Shown here: one piece after another, positions 14,898 through 22,193 of the stretch
How positions within the stretch are numbered: the first letter of the stretch is position 1
How the letters are laid out: every line of letters begins with the position of its first letter
Origin: JAWXCH01 sp034440595
GTDB lineage: Bacteria; Planctomycetota; Planctomycetia; Pirellulales; JALHPA01
DNA: 22,193 nucleotides
Direction of reading: 5' to 3'
NCBI GenBank assembly: GCA_034440595.1
Contig: JAWXCH010000348.1
Span: 1-22,193, forward strand
Notes under the pieces: model-generated
What the model saw: only the letters and a program-made list of their open reading frames with translations
Databases searched by the model: none
Told to the model about the DNA's origin: nothing
Translations under genes and position numbers: made by a program

Positions 14898-15501
14898 ACG
14901 TTCCGTCGACTCAAAAATTCTCGCAGCGATCCGCCGTCGCGGACGAGGTGGAGTTTTTTTCCCAACTGATTTTCTGGATTTAGGAAGTCGGGAGTCCGTC
15001 GATACTTGTTTGCACCGGCTAACTCAACGCGGAGTTGTTCGACGGCTTGCTCGTGGGGTCTATGATTACCCGAAAAAACATCCCGTGTTGGGACCGCTGC
15101 TACCATCTGCCGATAAAGTTGCTGAGGCATTGGCGAACCGTGACCACACCCGAATTCAACCGGCAGGAGCATACGCTGCCAACCTATTAGGACTTTCAGA
15201 CCAAGTGCCGGCGAAAGCTGTATTTTTGACAAATGGGCCAAACCGCACCGTTTCGATTGGCAACAGCACAATTCAATTTCGGCAGACCACGGCTCGGAAC
15301 ATGGCAGCCTCAGGTAGATTGAGCGGACTCTTGATTCAAGCGTTTCGTTATCTTGGGAAAGACCATTTCACGCCGATACGCATCGATCATTTAAAGCGGA
15401 CAATACCTTTGGATAAACGAAAGGCCGTTTTGAAAGATTTGCGATTGGCTCCGGCGTGGATGCGGCCAATTTTTCGCGAGCTGGCCGAGGAGTTGACATG
15501 A
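14875..15501 (+). CDS. AbiEi-like antitoxin / autorepressor (DUF6088-type)
   Basis: A 208-residue antitoxin of a type IV toxin-antitoxin pair. The N-terminal part (about 10-66) reads as a winged helix: KILAAIRRRGRGGVFFPTDF, then SVDTCLHRLTQRGVVRRLARGVYDYP, ending in the typical G-x-Y wing. It fits DUF6088/AbiEi proteins in length and in motifs such as PAGAYAANLLGLS (96-108) and VFLTNGPNRTV (116-126). In the AbiE system the antitoxin does not bind the toxin. It counters the toxin's effect and represses the operon through its winged helix. The start is fixed by the -10 box only 8 bases upstream and by the absence of any ribosome site. Its stop overlaps the toxin start as ATGA. The gene is AT-richer than the flanking housekeeping genes, consistent with transfer. 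Confidence 0.85.
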   Translation: MNHKLLTRRSVDSKILAAIRRRGRGGVFFPTDFLDLGSRESVDTCLHRLTQRGVVRRLARGVYDYPKKHPVLGPLLPSADKVAEALANRDHTRIQPAGAYAANLLGLSDQVPAKAVFLTNGPNRTVSIGNSTIQFRQTTARNMAASGRLSGLLIQAFRYLGKDHFTPIRIDHLKRTIPLDKRKAVLKDLRLAPAWMRPIFRELAEELT

Positions 15502-16514
15502 AGCTGAAGTTCCTTGAGTTGTCACAAGATGAACGCAGGCTTTATTTCAATCAGGCAGCGATTCGCCGCAATTTAGATCCCGTAATAATGGAGAAGGACT
15601 TCTGGGTTAGTTGGTTGCTAGCAATTCTGTTTAACTCTGAATTTGGACCCAGTTTGGTGTTTAAGGGTGGAACTTCGCTGTCGAAAGTCTTTGGCATCAT
15701 TGATCGATTCTCGGAAGACATCGATCTGTCGTTTTCGCCGGCGTTTCTTACCCTTCCGCGGGTTGGGAGCAGTCGCAATCAGGCGAACAAGTGGACGAAA
15801 TTGGCAGAGTCTGCATGCGGAATTGCATTTGAAACTCGGATACAGTCGTATCTAGAAGGGATCGTGGGCTCGATCCTGGAAAAGCATACCCGTCCGTGGT
15901 TTCAATTCTTGATCGACCCTGCTACCAGATCACCAATTCTGTTGTTTCGCTATCCGTCAACGCAGCCAGATGGGTTTGAGTATCTCAATAGATCGGTCAA
16001 ATTGGAGTTTGGATCACTAACCGATCAGCAGCCCAGCGGGACTCACGAAATCCGACCTTGGTTGGGGGAAGTATTGCCGGATGCTTTTGAGGACTGGCAA
16101 TGTAAAGTAGTCGCATTGGAAATCGAACGCACCTTCTGGGAGAAAGCCACGATTCTGCACTCTGAATATCATCGTCCATCGGGTAAATCCATTCCAGACA
16201 GATATTCCCGACACTATGCGGACATGGCCAGTCTGGCTAAGCACTCATGTGCCAGTTCCAGTGTCGTCCAAACCGCGTTAAGGAATCGCGTTATTGAATG
16301 GAAGAAGCAATTCTTTAGTAGCGCCTGGTCGAACTACGATCTGGCGAAACAAGGTGGATTGCGACTTGTTCCACCTCCTGAGCGACAGGCTGATTTAAGC
16401 CGAGATTATCTCGCAATGCGAGACATGTATCTCACGGAACCGGAGAGCTTTGAGTCAATCCTTTCTACGTTGGCTGACCTAGAGGCGAAAATTAACCAAT
16501 ATGAAAGGTTGTGA
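15498..16514 (+). CDS. AbiEii/AbiGii-type nucleotidyltransferase toxin
   Basis: A 338-residue toxin of the AbiEii family (PF08843 type), a DNA polymerase beta-like nucleotidyltransferase that slows growth; studied relatives add nucleotides to tRNA. Motif I is FKGGTSLSK (55-63) and the metal-binding pair is in SEDIDLSF (72-79, Asp74 and Asp76), the GS-x-DxD pattern. The family motifs VKLEFG (167-172), RTFWEKATILHSEYHR (211-226) and RYSRHYADM (235-243) follow, so all catalytic elements appear intact. I chose the ATG at 15498, which overlaps the antitoxin stop and has GAGGAG (15487-15492) 5 bases upstream, over the in-frame Met 14 codons earlier. The overlap implies translational coupling. Cellular roles known for the family are phage abortive infection and stabilisation of mobile DNA. 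Confidence 0.92.
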   Translation: MKLKFLELSQDERRLYFNQAAIRRNLDPVIMEKDFWVSWLLAILFNSEFGPSLVFKGGTSLSKVFGIIDRFSEDIDLSFSPAFLTLPRVGSSRNQANKWTKLAESACGIAFETRIQSYLEGIVGSILEKHTRPWFQFLIDPATRSPILLFRYPSTQPDGFEYLNRSVKLEFGSLTDQQPSGTHEIRPWLGEVLPDAFEDWQCKVVALEIERTFWEKATILHSEYHRPSGKSIPDRYSRHYADMASLAKHSCASSSVVQTALRNRVIEWKKQFFSSAWSNYDLAKQGGLRLVPPPERQADLSRDYLAMRDMYLTEPESFESILSTLADLEAKINQYERL

Positions 16515-16590
16515 ACAACGGTTTACGCAGTTTCGATGTCTGTTTCAAGAGCTGCATTCGAACCGCCATTTCTCACCTCCCCGGTCATTA

Positions 16591-16603
16591 ACGCCGCTGG
16601 CGT
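16591..16603. terminator. Short hairpin after the AbiE cassette
   Basis: ACGCC (16591-16595), loop GCT, GGCGT (16599-16603), 77 bases past the toxin stop. A short A-run follows on the plus strand and TAA precedes it, so it would suit leftward more than rightward termination. It is weak and short. Confidence 0.25.
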
Positions 16604-16648
16604 AAAACGCTAAGATAAACCGAGTTCTGGAATTCGGGTTCCTCCCAA

Positions 16649-17959
16649 ATGGACCGCGCCAGGCACGTCCCCTTGCAGCCATCGACCATGTCCAGTTCTG
16701 CGCCGACCAATGAACCTCGCTTCGAGCCGCGTCTGAACGGGTTTCGCATCGCCTTGGTCGGTCGACTATCCAGCATGTCCCGACGCGACGCGCAGCAGCT
16801 CATTCGCGAACATGGTGGCACACCAGTTGACAAACCAGACGGCTCGACGCACTTGGCCGTGGTTGGTGACGATCAATTACCACTGCTCAGCGACCTGATG
16901 GTTGGCCGTGCCGACGACCTGCTGGATGAGGCCGCACTACTGGCTGTCCAGCGTGGCGAGTTAAAAGTCATCGGCGAGACCGAGCTTTGGCATCGACTAG
17001 GACTGGTCGACTCAGAGGTTCATATCCAGCGGCTATATACGCCGGCAATGCTGGCGGACCTGCTGGGAATCAAAGTGGAGATCATCCGTCGCTGGCACCG
17101 CCGCGGCTTGATCAAGCCGGTTCGTGAAGTGCGACGTCTACCCTATTTTGATTTTCAAGAAGTATCGACCGCACGGCGACTCGCCGAATTGTTGGCCGAG
17201 GGTATTTCTCCCGGTGATCTGGAAAAACGTCTTGCTCAATGGGCCGACACACTCCCTGATGTGCAACGACCACTTTCTCAGTTGGCGGTAATTGTCCGAG
17301 GCCGGCACCTGCTACTCAAGCAGGGAGAAGGTTTGATCGCCCCCAACGGGCAGCGCTGGTTTGAATTTTCCGACGAATTGCCAGGCAATACAAACTCATT
17401 CGGTCCCTTAGATGAACTGAGCGAGCGGCAGACAATATTGCCCTTGGGAGACTCGCCCGCCAAAGAGGCGATGACTCACCAGGCTCCGCCCGAGGTTCTG
17501 GTCGATATGGCCGAACGGATGGAGGATGAAGGAGATCTGCATGCCGCGGCCGATCTTTACCGAACGGCTTTGGCGGCGGGAGGTCCCGACGCGAGCATCA
17601 GCTTTGCCCTAGCCGAACTGCTGTACCGCCTAGGGGACGTTGCCGCCGCACGCGAGCGGTACTTCGGTGCGATCGAGCTAGATGAGGGATATGTCGAAGC
17701 CAGAGCCAATCTTGGCTGCCTGTTGGCCGAGACGGGTCAGGCCGAACTGGCGGTAGCAGCGTTTTTTGGGGCGCTGAAGTACCACCCCGACTACGCGGAT
17801 GTGCATTTCCACTTAGCACGCTCGCTGGACGAACTTGGTCGGCGCAAGGAGGCATTGCACCATTGGCGCACCTTCTTGCGGCTGGCCCCGGACAGCCCCT
17901 GGGGAGATGAGGTGCGCGATATTCTGGAGGGTAATGGGAGCCAACGCGAAGAGTCCTAA
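16649..17959 (+). CDS. BRCT - MerR-type helix-turn-helix - TPR fusion protein
   Basis: A 436-residue cytosolic protein with three parts. Residues about 31-118 read as a BRCT domain (GFRIALVGRLSSMSRRDAQQ, then IREHGGTPVDKP and STHLAVV), like the one at the end of bacterial DNA ligase. Residues about 129-200 form a MerR-like DNA-binding unit (LYTPAMLADLLGIKVEIIRR, RWHRRGLIKP, a wing, then YFDFQEVSTARRLAELL). Residues about 283-418 hold about four TPR units (for example VEARANLGCLLAETGQAELA), which bind protein partners. No catalytic residues are seen. A DNA-bound scaffold or regulator is a fair inference, but its targets are unknown. The start may be 16649 or the Met at 16688; neither has a ribosome site, and the first ~28 residues lie before the BRCT. 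It is monocistronic, on the same strand as the AbiE pair, 134 bases away. Confidence 0.82.
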   Translation: MDRARHVPLQPSTMSSSAPTNEPRFEPRLNGFRIALVGRLSSMSRRDAQQLIREHGGTPVDKPDGSTHLAVVGDDQLPLLSDLMVGRADDLLDEAALLAVQRGELKVIGETELWHRLGLVDSEVHIQRLYTPAMLADLLGIKVEIIRRWHRRGLIKPVREVRRLPYFDFQEVSTARRLAELLAEGISPGDLEKRLAQWADTLPDVQRPLSQLAVIVRGRHLLLKQGEGLIAPNGQRWFEFSDELPGNTNSFGPLDELSERQTILPLGDSPAKEAMTHQAPPEVLVDMAERMEDEGDLHAAADLYRTALAAGGPDASISFALAELLYRLGDVAAARERYFGAIELDEGYVEARANLGCLLAETGQAELAVAAFFGALKYHPDYADVHFHLARSLDELGRRKEALHHWRTFLRLAPDSPWGDEVRDILEGNGSQREES

Positions 17960-18411
17960 AGCAGCCACTGCTCTTTACTTGCAATCTCCTGCTAACCGGC
18001 ACGTTGCGTCTTCTCGGCCAGAATGCGCGTGCATTTGTCAGATTCTTTTTGCGCAAGCCGGTGACGCATTGGCCTGCGGCGGAGACTCAGTATGCGAACG
18101 CGGTGTCAGCCGGTCAGGGCGACGGTGCGAGTGGGGACCCATGTTCGCAAACTATGCTTTTGCCAGAGATGCCCGCTCGGCATGGCCGATAGATGCGGCA
18201 GATTGGAACCGCGACGCCTAAAAACCATCGCTAAGTACTTTGAAAATAGCTAGTTGCGAACCATTTATCTGCTTCAGTAGGGCTTTGCAGCCTGATACGA
18301 ATTGATTATCTTAACACGTTGCTAATGCAGGATTCTTGGTAGTGTACAGTTGCAAGCTCTGATCGCTAGCAATCCCGCAGCAGAACAGTCGATAACGAAT
18401 GACAAACAAGT
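17960..18411. other. Intergenic stretch without recognisable gene
   Basis: About 450 bases between the BRCT-MerR-TPR gene and the membrane protein gene. Short open frames occur (for example 18004-18192, plus) but lack ribosome sites and family features. No clear terminator, repeat or RNA gene was seen. A promoter for the following gene must lie here; TTGATT near 18302 is a possible -35 but no good -10 was found at the right spacing. Confidence 0.5.
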
Positions 18412-19800
18412 ATGAGCGAGATTCTTTCTCACTACCATAAAGTCAATCCAACGACCTGGGTCTACCTGTCGTCGCTGTTGATGATCGCGCTGTTTTTCAA
18501 ATTCAGCCGCGTCTGGAGCGTGCGAAACCTGGATTTGATCGGCCTGATCATGCTGGCACCGGGCTTGCTTTGCGTGGTGTACGGGCGTGAACTTGGACAA
18601 GCAGCGATCCTGCAAGTTGGCTATATCTGGCTGTTCTCGGTCGGTGGTTTCTTTCTGCTGCGAATGCTGCTGGATCCATTGATGGTTCGCCGGCCGCTGC
18701 TGGAGCCCAACCTGTCGGTCGGCGGCTTAACCTTTCTCGGCATCTCGCTGCTGATTTTTTTGATGGCCAATGTCGTCACCGACAAGCCCGACAATGAAGA
18801 CCTGGCGGCAACATCTGGCAAAGCGCAAGTCGTGGCGACGGATCCCGAGTCTCAGGAGAAAGCCGCTGCAGAGCGCTTTGCCAAGCAGGGACCAGGTTTT
18901 CCGCTCCTGTCTTATATCCCTAGCATCTCTACGAGGATTTTTGTCGATGCTAGCGACGCTAGTTCAGGCGCAGGGTCCGGGCAGGTAGACCATCGTGCAA
19001 TTGAGGTAGACACTCAAAAGAAGGCCAATATGGCCACTGCGCGCACGATGGCCATACTGTCACAACTGGCAATTGTGATTGGCATGGTTGTGATCGGCTA
19101 CCGACATTTTGACAACGTGAAGACCGGTATCGCTGCCTCGGTCGTGTATCTGTTGCTGCCATATACCGCGCTCATGAAAAGTGGCGTAACGCATGTTCTG
19201 CCTGCCGCACTGCTGGTCTGGGCCATCCTGTGTTATCGGCGTCCCACCGCGTCGGGGGTTCTGATGGGCTTGGCCATCGGTGTGAACTATTACCCAATGT
19301 TTTTGCTGCCGCTATGGATTGCGTTTTATTGGCAGCGCGGGCTGGGCCGGTTTCTTAGTGGAGTAGTAAGCATGCTGCTCGTCCTGACAGCAGTGCTCTA
19401 CTTCAGTTCGCAAGGCTTGGCCGAATTCACCGCCAACTTGCGGCAAATGTATGGTTTCATGTGGCCGACAATGGAACCGGTTGGATTCTGGAAGCTGTCC
19501 TTCAACGAACCGGTGTATCGCATACCTGTTCTGGCGGCGTTTGTGGCCATGTGCGGTTCTCTGGCAATCTGGCCAGCACAGAAGAATCTCGGTACGCTGC
19601 TCAGTTGCTCCGCCGCAGTCATGCTGGGAACGCAGTTTTGGAATGCCCATGGCGGCGGCGAATACATGGCCTGGTATCTACCGCTGTTGCTGTTGACGAT
19701 CTTCCGCCCGAACCTGGAAGATCGGGTGGCACTCTCTGTATTGGGTGAATGGCGTGCACGCCGCAAGATCCACCTGGCGGCGATTGACCGCGCGGCGTAG
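18412..19800 (+). CDS. Multi-pass integral membrane protein, possibly GT-C/GT87-like
   Basis: A 462-residue protein with about 11-12 hydrophobic segments: four in residues 14-122, then a soluble charged loop (about 123-208, rich in Asp, Glu, Ala and Ser), then seven or eight more from 212 to 431. The segment ALLVWAILCYRRPTASGVLM followed by GLAIGVNYYPMFLLPLWIAF (266-305) resembles the region in polyprenol-dependent glycosyltransferases (GT87/DUF2029) where a short helix pair follows the catalytic loop. I see no clear catalytic Asp/Glu motif in an early loop, so this is a weak suggestion. It may equally be a lineage-specific membrane protein. No Shine-Dalgarno precedes the ATG. It is monocistronic, 203 bases upstream of argS on the same strand. 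Confidence 0.75.
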   Translation: MSEILSHYHKVNPTTWVYLSSLLMIALFFKFSRVWSVRNLDLIGLIMLAPGLLCVVYGRELGQAAILQVGYIWLFSVGGFFLLRMLLDPLMVRRPLLEPNLSVGGLTFLGISLLIFLMANVVTDKPDNEDLAATSGKAQVVATDPESQEKAAAERFAKQGPGFPLLSYIPSISTRIFVDASDASSGAGSGQVDHRAIEVDTQKKANMATARTMAILSQLAIVIGMVVIGYRHFDNVKTGIAASVVYLLLPYTALMKSGVTHVLPAALLVWAILCYRRPTASGVLMGLAIGVNYYPMFLLPLWIAFYWQRGLGRFLSGVVSMLLVLTAVLYFSSQGLAEFTANLRQMYGFMWPTMEPVGFWKLSFNEPVYRIPVLAAFVAMCGSLAIWPAQKNLGTLLSCSAAVMLGTQFWNAHGGGEYMAWYLPLLLLTIFRPNLEDRVALSVLGEWRARRKIHLAAIDRAA

Positions 19801-20003
19801 GGGTGGCGTTGTGCGGGCAACGGTTGCCGTGAGGTCGCCTCTGATCGGTTCGATACTGGCAGCGATTCTTTCGTTTTACACGCTATCTGCCTCCCGGCGG
19901 CTGTTTCACAACAGCAGGCATTATTGCCAGTTGACCGCGCCACCTACCAAGGCGGATATTATCGCTGTCGATCAAACTGCAGAAATTCCAATGTGGCTTC
20001 CCA

Positions 20004-21977
20004 ATGAACATCCTCTCCGAACTGAAATCTCGCTTCCACGCCGCACTGGCACCGCTGACAGATAACGCTGCGGAGCTGGTCGAACTCATCCGACCGAGTC
20101 AGGATCCCAAATTCGGCGACTATCAGGCCAACTGTGCCATGCCGCTTGGCAAGTCGCTATCGCGCCCCCCGCGAGAAATTGCCGACGAAATTGTCAGCCG
20201 TCTGAAGATCGATGACATCTGCGAACCACCAGAAATCGCCGGGCCGGGCTTCATCAACCTTCGGCTCCGCACGGACTGGCTCACCGCGATACTTGATCAG
20301 GCCGCCAGTGACGAGCGACTGGGCATTGCGAAAGTCGCCAGCCCGCGGACCTATATTGTCGACTTCAGCGGCCCCAATGTGGCCAAGCCGATGCACGTCG
20401 GGCACATTCGTTCCACCGTGATTGGCGATGCACTCTATCGCACGCTGAAGTTCCTCGGTCACACCGCTATCGGCGACAATCACCTGGGGGATTGGGGAAC
20501 GCAGTTCGGGATGATCCTGTATGGTTACAAGCATTTTCTGGACAAAGCAGTTTTGCAGCAGAACCCGGTGAATGAGCTAGCAAGGTTGTACCGACTTGTG
20601 CGAAAGCTGGTCGACTATCAGCAGGGAAAGAAAGAGCTGCCAACACTCGAAACGCGACTGGCCGCACAGCAGCAAGCATTGGCTGCGCATTTGGAACTGA
20701 ATAGGACAGCCGATCCCAAAGAGGCCAAGAAAGCAGAAAAGGCTACCAGACAACTGGAGCGAACCGTACAGAGCGCCCGTGAAGCGATCGACGAACTGCT
20801 TGAGAAGCTGTCAGCGGTCGAGAAGGATCCGCAGTTATTTCAACTAGCGCAGCAGCACGCCGACATTGCCGCTGCAACATTGCAAGAAACCGCCAAGCTA
20901 CACTCGGGCGATGCCGAGAACCTGCGGCTTTGGAAGGAGTTCTTGCCAGCATGCTCCGCTGATATCGATCGTATTTATCAACGATTGGACGTATCGTTCG
21001 ACGAGACGCTGGGCGAGAGCTTCTACCACGACCGCTTGGCCCCGACGGTGCAAGATCTGGAGGCGAAAGGTCTGGCCAAAGTCAGCCAAGGGGCGACGGT
21101 GGTGTTTTTACCAGGGCAAGAGATCCCGATGCTGATCCGCAAACAGGACGGCGCATTCTTGTATGCGACGACCGATCTGGCCACGATTCAATATCGCATG
21201 CAGCACTGGAAGCCGGACGCGATTTTGTATGTCGTCGACCATCGGCAGAGCCTGCACTTTGAACAACTCTTTGCCGTGGCACGACTCTGGGGTTACAAGG
21301 ATGTCGAGCTGCAACATGTTAGCTTTGGCACGGTATTGGGCGATGACGGACGACCGTTTAAGACTCGATCTGGGGACACGGTTGGCCTGTGGGGTCTGTT
21401 AGATGAGGCGGTCGAGCGTGCGTTGAAAATCGTCAGCGAGAACGACGATGGCAAACCGGGGGGCGCTGAACTGGACACCGCAGAACGCCAGCAAGTGGCC
21501 GAGGCGATCGGCATCGGAGCGATCAAATACGCCGATTTGTCACAGAATCGCTCCAGCGACTACACCTTCAGCTATGACAAGATGCTGGCGATGCAGGGAA
21601 ATACCGCCGCCTACATGCAGTACGCACACGCCAGGGTCCGGAGTATTTTTGCACGCGGCGAGAAGCAGCTTGGTGAGCTGGAATCGGCTGCCAAGGGGAT
21701 CTTGCTAGAAAATCCGGCGGAACGGGCGTTAGCCATCGCCGTACTGCGATTTTCAGAGGCATTGGAAACGATGATCACCGACTATCGGCCAAATCATCTC
21801 ACAAATTATCTGTATGAATTGTCGAACGCCTTTTCGACGTTCTATGAAAAGTGCCCCGTGTTAAAGGCAGAGACTGCCGAGTTGCAACGTAGCCGGTTGG
21901 CGTTGTGCGACATCACGGCACGGACGCTGGCCCTCGGGCTGAATCTGCTGGGTATCAAGGTAGTGGAGCGGATGTAG
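20004..21977 (+). CDS. argS: Arginyl-tRNA synthetase
   Basis: A 657-residue class I synthetase that charges tRNA-Arg in the cytosol. The N-terminal ArgS-specific (Add1) domain occupies about 1-105 (FGDYQANCAMPLGKSL, 37-52; GPGFINLRL, 80-88). The HIGH-type motif is PMHVGHIRST (129-138), preceded by VDFSGPNVAKP. WGTQFGMI (164-171) and YATTDLATIQYR (387-398) are typical. The KMSKS loop is the degenerate form usual for ArgS, FKTRSGDTV (452-460). The C-terminal helical anticodon-binding domain has MQYAHARVRSI, and the chain ends VVERM, as in the family. It is longer than most bacterial ArgS (about 560-590) because of a Lys/Glu/Gln-rich helical insertion at about 203-295. There is no ribosome site at the ATG. 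It is followed by a REP-like double hairpin. Confidence 0.96.
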   Translation: MNILSELKSRFHAALAPLTDNAAELVELIRPSQDPKFGDYQANCAMPLGKSLSRPPREIADEIVSRLKIDDICEPPEIAGPGFINLRLRTDWLTAILDQAASDERLGIAKVASPRTYIVDFSGPNVAKPMHVGHIRSTVIGDALYRTLKFLGHTAIGDNHLGDWGTQFGMILYGYKHFLDKAVLQQNPVNELARLYRLVRKLVDYQQGKKELPTLETRLAAQQQALAAHLELNRTADPKEAKKAEKATRQLERTVQSAREAIDELLEKLSAVEKDPQLFQLAQQHADIAAATLQETAKLHSGDAENLRLWKEFLPACSADIDRIYQRLDVSFDETLGESFYHDRLAPTVQDLEAKGLAKVSQGATVVFLPGQEIPMLIRKQDGAFLYATTDLATIQYRMQHWKPDAILYVVDHRQSLHFEQLFAVARLWGYKDVELQHVSFGTVLGDDGRPFKTRSGDTVGLWGLLDEAVERALKIVSENDDGKPGGAELDTAERQQVAEAIGIGAIKYADLSQNRSSDYTFSYDKMLAMQGNTAAYMQYAHARVRSIFARGEKQLGELESAAKGILLENPAERALAIAVLRFSEALETMITDYRPNHLTNYLYELSNAFSTFYEKCPVLKAETAELQRSRLALCDITARTLALGLNLLGIKVVERM

Positions 21978-21991
21978 TGAAAGTAATTTCA

Positions 21992-22027
21992 CCTCTCCCT
22001 CCGGGAGAGGTCGTCGCCCCAGCGACG
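21992..22027. repeat. Double palindrome of REP type downstream of argS
   Basis: CCTCTCCC (21992-21999), loop TCC, GGGAGAGG (22003-22010) is a perfect 8-base hairpin. Right after it, CGTCGC (22012-22017), loop CCCA, GCGACG (22022-22027) forms a perfect 6-base hairpin, followed by GGTGAG. It begins 15 bases after the argS stop and could end its transcript, though no T-run follows. The pattern resembles dispersed palindromic elements found in many high-GC bacteria; copy number cannot be judged from this window. Confidence 0.6.
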
Positions 22028-22193
22028 GGTGAGCGACTGTGTAGGTTGTCAAGTTGTTTTAATAGCAGATCAAATCTGCGGAGTTAATATTTTTATTACG
22101 TAACGAGCCATCGCTGGTTGAGTTTCGCCCTCAACAGCGTCTAACGGAATCATACGTTCTTGGTTCGGGCGACCAGGGGCCTCATTGCCGGCC
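22028..22193. other. Window end, no gene recognised
   Basis: These 166 bases follow the double palindrome. They are AT-richer near 22050-22105, and no coding region with support was found before the window ends. A gene may begin beyond the edge. Confidence 0.4.

Noticed and set aside
14875..16514. Mobile element borders around the AbiE cassette
   Set aside because: I looked for terminal repeats, target duplications or transposase pieces on both sides and saw none.
17960..18411. Possible small RNA in the 450-base gap
   Set aside because: No strong promoter-plus-terminator pair or convincing extended hairpin was found by eye.
1..22193. CRISPR array, rRNA genes, prophage or biosynthetic cluster
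   Set aside because: No regularly spaced repeats, rRNA-like blocks, phage structural genes or NRPS/PKS modules were visible.

Overview
The window looks like a piece of a Planctomycetota chromosome, most likely Pirellulales-like. This is an inference from protein style, not from a marker gene. The support is moderately high G+C, short or missing Shine-Dalgarno sites before many starts, mostly single-gene transcription units, and family variants that fit that phylum: a rhomboid fused to a TPR-like tail, a BRCT-MerR-TPR protein, a Cys/Pro-rich lipoprotein, and a PurL carrying two PurS-like domains.

Layout, left to right. A divergent phosphoglycerate kinase (minus strand) faces away from a DAO-type FAD oxidoreductase (plus). 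Next is a small Cys/Pro-rich lipoprotein whose 3' end lies in a long AT-rich inverted repeat, then a gene-poor stretch with a perfect short palindrome. The minus-strand cluster tyrA - purL - purQ links tyrosine synthesis with step 4 of purine synthesis; tyrA and purL overlap by 17 bases. On the other side of a 290-base divergent intergenic region is the rhomboid protease gene (plus).

The centre holds two small hypothetical genes, tRNA-His(GTG), a MESH1/SpoT-type HD hydrolase (minus), an exported DNase I-like nuclease (minus) and a DEAD-box RNA helicase (minus). Beside the helicase is a type IV toxin-antitoxin cassette of the AbiE type (plus). Its antitoxin and toxin genes overlap as ATGA, and its sigma70-like promoter overlaps a precise inverted repeat. 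The promoter position predicts a leaderless, autorepressed transcript.

The right part holds the BRCT-MerR-TPR protein, a multi-pass membrane protein and arginyl-tRNA synthetase (argS) with a charged helical insertion. A double palindrome of the REP type follows argS.

Most of the window is housekeeping or lineage-specific chromosome. The AbiE cassette is the only clear accessory module. No insertion sequence, integrase, CRISPR array, rRNA or prophage gene was seen. The most interesting items are the AbiE operator/leaderless promoter, the PurS-PurS-PurL fusion, the kinase paralogue with an eroded active site, the BRCT-MerR-TPR fusion and the vertebrate-like DNase I.
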